Assembly: GCA_022653675.1 (NCBI GenBank)
Contig: JALCST010000003.1
Location: forward strand, 124,001-188,000
Direction: 5' to 3'
Length of the DNA stretch: 64,000 nt
From: Bacteroidales bacterium
GTDB lineage: Bacteria; Bacteroidota; Bacteroidia; Bacteroidales; UBA932
The position numbers were made by a program, and so were the translations under genes. Numbering within the stretch: position 1 is the stretch's first letter; each line of letters starts with the position of its first letter. The notes under the pieces were generated by a model, which worked only from the letters and a program-made list of their open reading frames with translations, made no database searches and was not told the DNA's origin. Shown here piece after piece: positions 36,241-43,915 of this stretch.

Positions 36241-37428
36241 ATGAATTTCGAAGAAAGACTAAAAGAACTAAAAGCATCATACGACGGACTAATAAACAGG
36301 AAGAACGTTCCTGTATTGCCGGACAACGGCATAGTTACCCGTTACGAACATCCCATAATCACAGCCGCACATATCCCGCTGGAATGGCGTTACGACTTTT
36401 CGCCTGAACGCAATCCCTATCTTCAGGAAAGGATCGGGGTGAACGCGGCTTTCAATGCCGGAGCAATATACCTGAACGGCAAATATGTCATAGCCGTAAG
36501 GATCGAGGGGACCGACCGCAAGTCATATTTCGCGATAGCCGAAAGTCCGAACGGCATCGACGGCTTCAGATTCCGCAGCCGTCCGATAACTATGCCCGAA
36601 TACGGGGAACCTGCTACAAACATCTACGACATGCGAATCACCGCCCACGAGGATGGTTGGATCTACGGAATATTCTGCGTCGAAAGGAAAGACCCCAAGG
36701 CTCACGAAGACGATCTGTCTTCGGCCGTTGCATGTGCTGGAATCGCGCGTACCAAGGATCTGGACAATTGGGAACGACTCCCCGATTTGGTCAGCAGGAC
36801 CCAGCAAAGGAACGTGGTTCTCCATCCGGAATTTTTCGACGGCAAATACGCCCTTTATACACGTCCTCAAGACGGATTCATCGAAACCGGAAGCGGAGGC
36901 GGAATATGCTGGACGCTCGTAGACGACATCACCCATGCCAAGGCAAAAAAGGAAACGGTCATAGACCCGCGCCTGTATCACACCATAAAGGAGGCGAAGA
37001 ACGGCGAAGGTCCGGCGCCTATAAGGACATCGAGAGGATGGCTTCATCTCGCACACGGGGTAAGGAACTGTGCTGCAGGATTGAGATATGTGCTATATTT
37101 GTATATGACGGCTTTGGACAAGCCGTGGGAAGTGATAGCCGAACCGGCCGGATACTTCCTGGCACCAAGAGGTGAGGAACGCGTCGGGGATGTTTCGAAC
37201 GTTCTCTTCTGCAACGGCTGGATATGCGATCCCGAAAAGCCCGGGACGGCCGAAGCCGACAGGAATATCCGCATCTACTACGGGTCCTGCGACACCAGGA
37301 TGCATATCGCAACCTCCACAGTCGGACGGTTGCTCGATTATTGCTTCAATGCTCCGTCCGACGGCCTGCACACGGGATCTTCGGTCGAGAACATAAACCG
37401 GCTCATAAGTGCCAACCAAGGGCTTTAG
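36241..37428 (+). CDS. mgp: GH130 4-O-beta-D-mannosyl-D-glucose phosphorylase
   Basis: A 395-residue cytoplasmic phosphorylase converting mannosyl-beta-1,4-glucose plus phosphate to alpha-mannose 1-phosphate and glucose. The GH130 catalytic Asp is Asp130 in ATNIYDMRITAH, in the position known for the Bacteroides fragilis enzyme. The phosphate-binding residues lie in ARTKDLDNW, NVVLHPEFFDGKYALYTRPQDGF and RIYYGSCDTRMHIAT. No signal peptide. Start ATG 36241 is 13 bp after the GH26 stop; the open frame extends upstream but overlaps it. With the epimerase and symporter it forms the known mannobiose catabolic route. A GH130_2 mannooligosaccharide phosphorylase is less likely given the neighbouring epimerase. 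Confidence 0.92.
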   Translation: MNFEERLKELKASYDGLINRKNVPVLPDNGIVTRYEHPIITAAHIPLEWRYDFSPERNPYLQERIGVNAAFNAGAIYLNGKYVIAVRIEGTDRKSYFAIAESPNGIDGFRFRSRPITMPEYGEPATNIYDMRITAHEDGWIYGIFCVERKDPKAHEDDLSSAVACAGIARTKDLDNWERLPDLVSRTQQRNVVLHPEFFDGKYALYTRPQDGFIETGSGGGICWTLVDDITHAKAKKETVIDPRLYHTIKEAKNGEGPAPIRTSRGWLHLAHGVRNCAAGLRYVLYLYMTALDKPWEVIAEPAGYFLAPRGEERVGDVSNVLFCNGWICDPEKPGTAEADRNIRIYYGSCDTRMHIATSTVGRLLDYCFNAPSDGLHTGSSVENINRLISANQGL

Positions 37429-37459
37429 GCGGATGTAACGAAAAACAGGCAGAACGTTT

Positions 37460-38902
37460 ATGGCCGAAAAAAAGAGACCCCTCATAAGTTTCCGCGAAAA
37501 AGTGGGTTACGGGTTCGGGGACATGTCCTCCTCGATGTTCTGGAAGATATTCGGAATGTATCTTCTTTTCTTCTACACCGACGTTTTCGGATTGACTCCC
37601 GCAGAAGCCGGCACCATGTTCCTTGTAACGCGAATCTGGGACGCCGTCAACGACCCTATCATGGGACTGATCAGCGACCGTACAAACTCCCGATGGGGCA
37701 AGTACCGTCCATATCTGCTTTGGGGTGCGATTCCGTTCGCACTTATAGGGGTTCTCACCTTCGTTACCCCGAACTTCAACCACGGCGGCAAACTGGCTTA
37801 CGCGTACATCACCTATACGCTGATGATGATGGTCTACACCCTGATCAACGTACCTTACGCCTCTCTTCTCGGAGTAATGTCCCCTTCCCCGAAGGATCGC
37901 AACGTGCTCTCATCCTTCAGGATGTTTTTCGCGTATGGCGGCAGTTTCCTCACTTTCCTGTTGTTGCAGCCGTTAGTGGACTTTTTCGGTGGAAAACTTG
38001 GATGGAGGACCGACGTTGGGGCGGCAGCGTCGAATGCCGACAGGATTTCAACGGTACCGGCAGCCTGGACGATCTCGGTCGCGATAATCGGGGTCCTATG
38101 CGCAATCCTCTTCTTCCTGTGCTTCAAATGGACCAAGGAACGGGTAAAACCTGTGGACGAGAGCAAGAACAAGGTCTCCGTATGGTCCGACCTCGGCAAG
38201 CTGGTGCACAACTCACCATGGTGGATCCTGCTTGCAGCTGGGGTCGCAGCTCTGATTTTCAATTCCATACGCGACGGGGTAGCGGTATATTACTTCAAGG
38301 ATTACGTTTCGGTCAATGCGAAGGTATGGCGATGGACCCTGCCTACGATCTATCTCATGATCGGGCAGGCCGCCAACATGTTAGGCGTGGCCCTGGCGGC
38401 GCCGGTAGCCAACAGGCTGGGGAAAAAGGCGACTTTCGCCTGGGCAATGTTTCTGGCTGCCGTGCTTTCCATATTGTTCTACAGGCTGAAGCCGGACCAG
38501 GTAGCATTGATCCTCGTATTCCAGATCCTTATATCAGTATGCGCAGGCAGCATATTTCCCTTGCTGTGGAGCATGTATGCAGACATAGTCGATTATCAGG
38601 AGCTCAAGACCGGACGTCGTGCTACTGGCTTGATATTCAGTTCATCCTCCATGTCACAGAAATTAGGATGGGCGCTCGGAAGCGCCGTCACCGGCTGGCT
38701 TCTCGGAGCGTTCAACTACCAGCCCGGCCTCGTATCCCAAGCCGGGTCGGCAGTAAACGGCATACGCATGATGATGTCATGGCTTCCTGCCGCAGGTTGC
38801 ATAATAGCAATCATAGCGATCCTGTTCTATCCTCTCGGTGAGAACAAGATGAAGGATGTAACCGAACAGCTCGCAGAACTTCGTAAAAAAAACGACCAAT
38901 GA
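37460..38902 (+). CDS. GPH-family sugar:cation symporter, probable mannobiose importer
   Basis: A 480-residue inner-membrane protein with about 12 transmembrane segments. The family signature VGYGFGDMSSSMFWKIFGMYLLFFYTDVFG at the start and the loop RIWDAVNDPIMGLISDRTNSRWGKYRPYLLW identify the glycoside-pentoside-hexuronide (GPH) group of the MFS. It should bring manno-oligosaccharides, mainly mannobiose, from periplasm to cytoplasm using a Na+ or H+ gradient. It lies between GH130 and the epimerase and overlaps the latter by 4 bp (ATGA). Confidence 0.92.
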   Translation: MAEKKRPLISFREKVGYGFGDMSSSMFWKIFGMYLLFFYTDVFGLTPAEAGTMFLVTRIWDAVNDPIMGLISDRTNSRWGKYRPYLLWGAIPFALIGVLTFVTPNFNHGGKLAYAYITYTLMMMVYTLINVPYASLLGVMSPSPKDRNVLSSFRMFFAYGGSFLTFLLLQPLVDFFGGKLGWRTDVGAAASNADRISTVPAAWTISVAIIGVLCAILFFLCFKWTKERVKPVDESKNKVSVWSDLGKLVHNSPWWILLAAGVAALIFNSIRDGVAVYYFKDYVSVNAKVWRWTLPTIYLMIGQAANMLGVALAAPVANRLGKKATFAWAMFLAAVLSILFYRLKPDQVALILVFQILISVCAGSIFPLLWSMYADIVDYQELKTGRRATGLIFSSSSMSQKLGWALGSAVTGWLLGAFNYQPGLVSQAGSAVNGIRMMMSWLPAAGCIIAIIAILFYPLGENKMKDVTEQLAELRKKNDQ

Positions 38903-40095
38903 CATTCAGGGAAGAATTACTGCACGAACTTACTTGCGACATACTCCCTTTCTGGGAAGGATGTGCCGATCATTTGAACGGAGGTTTCATAGGCAGGATC
39001 GACGGTCTCGGCTTGCGTCACCCGGAAGCCGACAAAGGTGCCATATTGAACGGCCGCATACTCTGGGCTTTTTCGGCCGCATACGGAGCGACACGCAATA
39101 CCACATATCTTGTTTATGCTTCACGAGCAGCACGTTATCTGATTGACCGTTTCATCGACAGGGATTATGGAGGAGTATACTGGTCACTGGATTGCAAAGG
39201 GAATCCAAAGGAAACCAAGAAACAGTTTTATGCATTGGGATTCGCCATATACGGCCTTTCCGAATATGCGAGAATTACTGCCGGCATTCGTGAAAACGGA
39301 CTTGTTCCGTCAGAGGAAGCACTCGAAAAGGCTATTTCGTTGTTCGGCGACATAGAGGAACATTCTTTCGACACTGTAGGCGGAGGCTATTTAGAAGCCC
39401 TTTCCCGCGACTGGAGACCCCTTGCAGATATGCGTCTAAGCGAAAAAGACGGGAATTTCTCCAAGACGATGAACACCCATCTGCACATAATCGAGCCCTA
39501 TGCGAATCTTTACAAAATATGGAAAAGCCCATTGTTGCACGACAGGATCCGGAACCTATTGGATATCTTTTTCTGCAAGATCGAAAATCCGGTTAACCAT
39601 CATCTCGGGCTATTCTTCGACGACGGCTGGCATGTACAGGACGGCGCCGAATCCTACGGCCACGATATCGAAGCATCCTGGCTGCTGTTGGAAACAGCAC
39701 AGATCCTCGGAGACGGGGATATGCTCGGAAAAGCGAAAAAACATACGCTAGACATAGCTGAAGCTGCTCTCCAGGGATTGCAGAAGGATGGTTCAATGAT
39801 AAACGGGCGACGTGCCGACGGATCTCCGGACCGCGACCGCGACTGGTGGGTCCAGGCCGAGACGGTCATCGGTACATTGTATCTTGCCCGATTCCACGAT
39901 ATTCCGGAAGGGTTTTCAATGTCCGGACACACTTTCGATTATATCATGACACGAATACGCGACTACGACAACGGGGAATGGATATGGTCAATCCGTGCCG
40001 ACGGCTCCCGCAATCTGTCAGATGACAAGACCGGTTTCTGGAAATGCCCGTATCACAACTCCAGGATGTGCATGGTTGCCTCTTCTCTACTCTGA
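38899..40095 (+). CDS. ce: Cellobiose/mannobiose 2-epimerase (AGE family)
   Basis: A 398-residue (alpha/alpha)6-barrel enzyme that epimerises the reducing-end residue of beta-1,4-mannobiose to give mannosyl-glucose. Diagnostic motifs are LNGRILWAFSAAY, MNTHLHIIEPYANLYK, YGHDIEASWLL and WWVQAETVIGTLYL, carrying the catalytic histidines. Length and motifs match Bacteroides fragilis CE. The product feeds GH130. Translational coupling to the symporter through an ATGA overlap suggests matched expression. Last gene of the mannan operon; the Fic gene begins 64 bp later with its own -7 box. Confidence 0.92.
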   Translation: MTFREELLHELTCDILPFWEGCADHLNGGFIGRIDGLGLRHPEADKGAILNGRILWAFSAAYGATRNTTYLVYASRAARYLIDRFIDRDYGGVYWSLDCKGNPKETKKQFYALGFAIYGLSEYARITAGIRENGLVPSEEALEKAISLFGDIEEHSFDTVGGGYLEALSRDWRPLADMRLSEKDGNFSKTMNTHLHIIEPYANLYKIWKSPLLHDRIRNLLDIFFCKIENPVNHHLGLFFDDGWHVQDGAESYGHDIEASWLLLETAQILGDGDMLGKAKKHTLDIAEAALQGLQKDGSMINGRRADGSPDRDRDWWVQAETVIGTLYLARFHDIPEGFSMSGHTFDYIMTRIRDYDNGEWIWSIRADGSRNLSDDKTGFWKCPYHNSRMCMVASSLL

Positions 40096-40126
40096 ACATA
40101 ACACGGCACCGGGTTTCAAGAATTAT

Positions 40127-40134
40127 TATATTTG
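40127..40134 (+). promoter_or_regulatory. -7 box of the Fic gene
   Basis: TATATTTG exactly matches TAnnTTTG and overlaps the palindrome TGCATGCA at 40133-40140. No good -33 box was found. It lies 26 bp before the start codon at 40160. Confidence 0.4.
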
Positions 40135-40159
40135 CATGCAATAACAAAAATTACATGCG

Positions 40160-41257
40160 ATGTATATCCATGAACATCCCGGGTGGTGGAATTTCAGATA
40201 CGATGCCAAACGGATAATCCCGATTCTCGCCGAGGTCAGGAACAGACAGGGCAGGCTTCTCGGAATCATGGGAAATGCCTCTCCTGAAGTGAGACACGAA
40301 GCATACGTCGACACTCTTTGCGATGAAATTTACTGTACCACCAGTTTCTCGGGTCGCAACTTCGACAAGGGGGAAATAAAAAAGGCAGTAAACATGGCTC
40401 TCGGACGCAAAACCCGGGATATTACCGGAATCCCCATAGTAAACGAACTCGAAGGAGAGGTACAGGTTACCTTGGATTCCTCTATGAATTATAAGGCGCG
40501 GTTCAACGAAAGGAGGCTGTTTGCGTGGTGCTCCAACCTGTTTCCAACCGGCTATAGCGGACTTATTAAGATAGAATCGGGGAAATACAGGACACACGAG
40601 ATGCAAGCGGCATTCGGAACACCGGGAGAAGAAAAAATTTACTACGAGGCACCGGCTCCCGAACGCATTCCGGGAGAAATGCAATGTTTCTTCAAATGGT
40701 TCGAATCCGGTAAAAGCCAACCCGTCGACTATATGCTGCGTGCCGCAATCGCATATTTCTGGATCCTGACCATACATCCTTTCGAAGATGGAAACGGCAG
40801 GATAGCCAGGGCGATATCCGATCTTCTGCTATCCAGGAGCGATAAGAGTAGCTTACGTTACTACTCCCCAAACATAACTCTCGTCGACGAACGCGAAAAA
40901 TACTACGGACGCCTGAAAGATGCGCAAAACGGTGACGGGGATTTGACCGAATGGATCATGGCATATTTGCAAAGCATAAACAGGTCCATGGAAAGACCCG
41001 AAATCCTTTTTTTTACAAGGAAAAGCCGCTTCTGGTCCATGAATGCCCAAAAATTCCTTAATATCAGGCAGATCTCCATTTTGAATGACCTGCTGGAAAA
41101 ACCCGGGTCGTCCGTGATCTCATCGACCGGGTACGCACGTCTATGCGGTTGCTCTCAAGACACTGCGCTACGGGATCTGCACGATCTGATTGACAAAGGG
41201 TTGCTGAAACAGTCCAAAGACGGGGGAAGAAACGCCACCTATATTCTGAAAATTTAA
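40160..41257 (+). CDS. Fic-domain protein with DUF4172-like N-terminus, autoinhibitory Glu apparently lost
   Basis: A 365-residue protein that probably transfers AMP (or another nucleotide part) to a target hydroxyl. The Fic core motif is HPFEDGNGR (His206 catalytic, Phe, Asp/Glu, Asn and Arg present). The N-terminus HPGWWNFRYD is the DUF4172-type opening. Class II Fic proteins normally carry (S/T)xxxE(G/N) near residue 60; here the matching segment is TTSFSG (60-65), with Ser64 in place of Glu, while the following DKGEIKKAVNMALGR keeps the family helix. A winged-helix-like C-terminus (SSTGYARLCGCSQDTALRDLHDLIDKGLL) could bind DNA. No antitoxin gene sits beside it. Monocistronic. Confidence 0.88.
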   Translation: MYIHEHPGWWNFRYDAKRIIPILAEVRNRQGRLLGIMGNASPEVRHEAYVDTLCDEIYCTTSFSGRNFDKGEIKKAVNMALGRKTRDITGIPIVNELEGEVQVTLDSSMNYKARFNERRLFAWCSNLFPTGYSGLIKIESGKYRTHEMQAAFGTPGEEKIYYEAPAPERIPGEMQCFFKWFESGKSQPVDYMLRAAIAYFWILTIHPFEDGNGRIARAISDLLLSRSDKSSLRYYSPNITLVDEREKYYGRLKDAQNGDGDLTEWIMAYLQSINRSMERPEILFFTRKSRFWSMNAQKFLNIRQISILNDLLEKPGSSVISSTGYARLCGCSQDTALRDLHDLIDKGLLKQSKDGGRNATYILKI

Positions 41258-41278
41258 AGTCCACTTTGAAGATTAGTT

Positions 41279-41309
41279 CATTATCTTTGCCGCCGATTCA
41301 AAGATAATG
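41279..41309. promoter_or_regulatory. Perfect 11-bp inverted repeat at the feoAB promoter
   Basis: CATTATCTTTG (41279-41289) and CAAAGATAATG (41299-41309) are perfect reverse complements separated by 9 bp. The left arm contains a -7 box TATCTTTG (41282-41289), so the repeat covers the expected transcription start and ends 3 bp before the feoAB ATG. This is what an iron-responsive repressor operator would look like; a 5' hairpin is possible if transcription begins further upstream. Confidence 0.55.
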
Positions 41310-41311
41310 AA

Positions 41312-43915
41312 ATGAAATTATCAGATTTACAAACAGGTGAATCAGCAATCATCATTAAGGTATCCGGTCACGGCGGTTTCCGCAAAAGAATTCTCGAAAT
41401 GGGTTTTGTGGCCGGGCAAAAAGTGAAAGTCTTACTTAATGCTCCTTTCAAGGATCCCGTTAAATATGAAATAATGGGATATGAAGTTTCGTTGCGTCGC
41501 AACGAAGCTTCGATGATAGATATCATAACCGAGAAAGAGGCTGAAAGCCAATTGGAGCGCTCGCACGCTGAAGGCACTTCGAGATTCGAAACCATAGAAG
41601 ACGTCATCTCCCACAAAAGGAATATAATCGACGTCGCTCTAGTAGGCAACCCGAATAGCGGAAAGACTTCCCTTTTCAATGTCATCTCCGGCGGGCACGA
41701 GCACGTCGGAAACTATAGTGGAGTGACCGTCGACGCAAAAACGGGCTCCCTTCAATACAAGGGATACACGTTCAATTTCACCGATCTTCCGGGCACATAT
41801 TCCCTTTCCGCCTATACTCCGGAAGAGATATATGTGAGGCGGCACATATTCAACAAATCACCCGACGTCATTCTGAACGTCACAGTCGCTTCGAACCTCG
41901 AGCGCAACCTGTTCCTGACTACCGAACTGATCGATATAAATCCCAAGATGGTGGTGGCCCTAAACATGTACGACGAGCTCGAAAGAAGCGGGACGAAACT
42001 CGATTACGACCAGCTTGGGAAAATGATAGGAGTCCCGATGGTTCCCGTTATCGCCAGATGCGGCCATGGAATACGCAAACTTCTGAACACGATAATAGCG
42101 GTCTACGAAAACCGCGACCCCCGTGTAAGGCACGTCCACATAACCCATTCTTCCGCCATCGAGAACGAGATCTCCAACCTGAGCAAGCCGATGCACGAAT
42201 GTACGGGCCTGCCCCACCAGTTTCCACCTCGATACTGGGCCATGAAGATGCTCGAACAGGACGAGGAAGTGGAGAGCATCCTAAAGAAATTGCCCGAATA
42301 TCCTTCATGGGCCGCTATTCGTGACAAGGGCATAGAAAGGATAAAAAAGACCTTGGGGGAAGATGTCGAAAGCGCCATCACATCCGAAAAATACGGATTC
42401 ATAGACGGCGCCCTGAAAGAGACCCTCATCCCCGGCCCCAACGATGTAAACAAGCCGACGAGATTGATAGACAAACTCGTCACGAATAAATGGCTCGGGT
42501 TTCCTATTTTCATCCTGCTGATGTACATAATGTTCTGGTGTACTTTCGAACTCGGTAAATACCCCCAGAACTGGCTCGGATGGTGCGTCCAGAAGCTCGG
42601 CGGATGGGTTTCGGCCATAATGCAGCCTGGACCGCTCAAGGATTTGATAGTAAACGGAATAATCGGAGGTGTAGGTTCAGTTATAGTATTTTTGCCTAAC
42701 ATCCTGATCCTTTACCTGTTCATCTCCCTGATGGAAGACTCGGGCTATATGGCGAGGGCGGCCTTCATCATGGACAAGCTAATGCACGGCATAGGACTGC
42801 ACGGGAAGTCGTTCATACCGCTTCTGATGGGGTTCGGCTGCAACGTTCCGTCCATTATGGCCACGAGAACCATAGAGAGCCGGTCATCCAGGCTGATAAC
42901 CATACTGATCAATCCCTTCATGTCATGCAGCGCCCGCCTGCCGGTATACGTACTTCTGACAGCGGCATTCTTCCCGAAACATGCCGCACTGGTCATGATC
43001 GGGCTGTACGCCCTCGGGGGTCTAGTAGCCGTACTGACGGCAAAACTTTTGAGAAAAACCGCATTCTCCAAGGAAGAAACCCCGTTCGTAATGGAACTTC
43101 CCCCATACAGGGTACCTACTTTCCATGCCACCATGAACCATATGTGGGAAAAATGCAAGCAGTATCTGAAAAAAATCGGGGGAGTCATCCTTATTGCATC
43201 CGTAATAGTCTGGTTTCTCAGTTATTATCCACATAAGAAACCTTCTTCACCTAACGGAACCGTGGTAGCGGAGCAACAATACGAGCAGTCATACCTGGGC
43301 CGGATCGGGAAATTCCTCGAACCTACGATGAAACCTCTCGGGCTCGACTGGCGCGCAAGCGTCGCATTGCTCTCAGGGATGCCAGCCAAAGAAATCATAG
43401 TCAGTACGATGGGTGTCTTATACCAGGACAGTTCCTCGTCCGAGGCAAAACCCCTCTCGGTCAGATTGAGGGAATCGGGGGCAATGACGCCACGTTCGGC
43501 ACTCGCACTGCTGGTATTCATCCTGCTCTACTTCCCTTGCATAGCTACGTTGGCCACGATTGCAAACGAAACGGGGCACTGGTATTTCGCAGCCGGTTCG
43601 GCCGTTTACAATACGCTAGTCGCCTGGCTTTTCGCCTTCGCAACTTACAACATCTACTCGTCGCAGAACTGGCAGGTCGCAGTATTGGTTATAATAGCCA
43701 TCCTGGTCGTATTGCAAGTCATCAAAAGGATCATACGACGGAGGAAATCGCCATGCCTGGGATGTCCGTCGGCAGGAAACTGCTCCTATCTCGAAGGCAA
43801 CGGGCATATCGATCCGAACAGCCGGGAATGGATGATGCACAGAAGGCGTTACGGACAGGGGAACGGCAATTGCCCGAGAGCAGGAAAGAGAATGGACCAC
43901 GGCCGGAGCAATTAA
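41312..43915 (+). CDS. feoB: FeoA-FeoB fusion, ferrous iron transporter
   Basis: An 867-residue inner-membrane Fe2+ importer with FeoA fused in front. Residues 1-73 are the SH3-like FeoA (MKLSDLQTGESAIIIK, RKRILEMGFVAGQ). A linker leads to the GTPase domain: G1 GNPNSGKTS (112-120), G3 DLPGTYS, G4 ALNMYDE, and the helical GDI-like region. The membrane part has two Gate domains with PFMSCSARLPVY and GMPAKEIIVSTMGVLY. The cytoplasmic tail has CLGCPSAGNCSY, a cysteine cluster seen in Bacteroidota FeoB. Single gene with its own promoter. The stop overlaps that of the convergent permease gene in the palindrome TTAA. Confidence 0.95.
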   Translation: MKLSDLQTGESAIIIKVSGHGGFRKRILEMGFVAGQKVKVLLNAPFKDPVKYEIMGYEVSLRRNEASMIDIITEKEAESQLERSHAEGTSRFETIEDVISHKRNIIDVALVGNPNSGKTSLFNVISGGHEHVGNYSGVTVDAKTGSLQYKGYTFNFTDLPGTYSLSAYTPEEIYVRRHIFNKSPDVILNVTVASNLERNLFLTTELIDINPKMVVALNMYDELERSGTKLDYDQLGKMIGVPMVPVIARCGHGIRKLLNTIIAVYENRDPRVRHVHITHSSAIENEISNLSKPMHECTGLPHQFPPRYWAMKMLEQDEEVESILKKLPEYPSWAAIRDKGIERIKKTLGEDVESAITSEKYGFIDGALKETLIPGPNDVNKPTRLIDKLVTNKWLGFPIFILLMYIMFWCTFELGKYPQNWLGWCVQKLGGWVSAIMQPGPLKDLIVNGIIGGVGSVIVFLPNILILYLFISLMEDSGYMARAAFIMDKLMHGIGLHGKSFIPLLMGFGCNVPSIMATRTIESRSSRLITILINPFMSCSARLPVYVLLTAAFFPKHAALVMIGLYALGGLVAVLTAKLLRKTAFSKEETPFVMELPPYRVPTFHATMNHMWEKCKQYLKKIGGVILIASVIVWFLSYYPHKKPSSPNGTVVAEQQYEQSYLGRIGKFLEPTMKPLGLDWRASVALLSGMPAKEIIVSTMGVLYQDSSSSEAKPLSVRLRESGAMTPRSALALLVFILLYFPCIATLATIANETGHWYFAAGSAVYNTLVAWLFAFATYNIYSSQNWQVAVLVIIAILVVLQVIKRIIRRRKSPCLGCPSAGNCSYLEGNGHIDPNSREWMMHRRRYGQGNGNCPRAGKRMDHGRSN

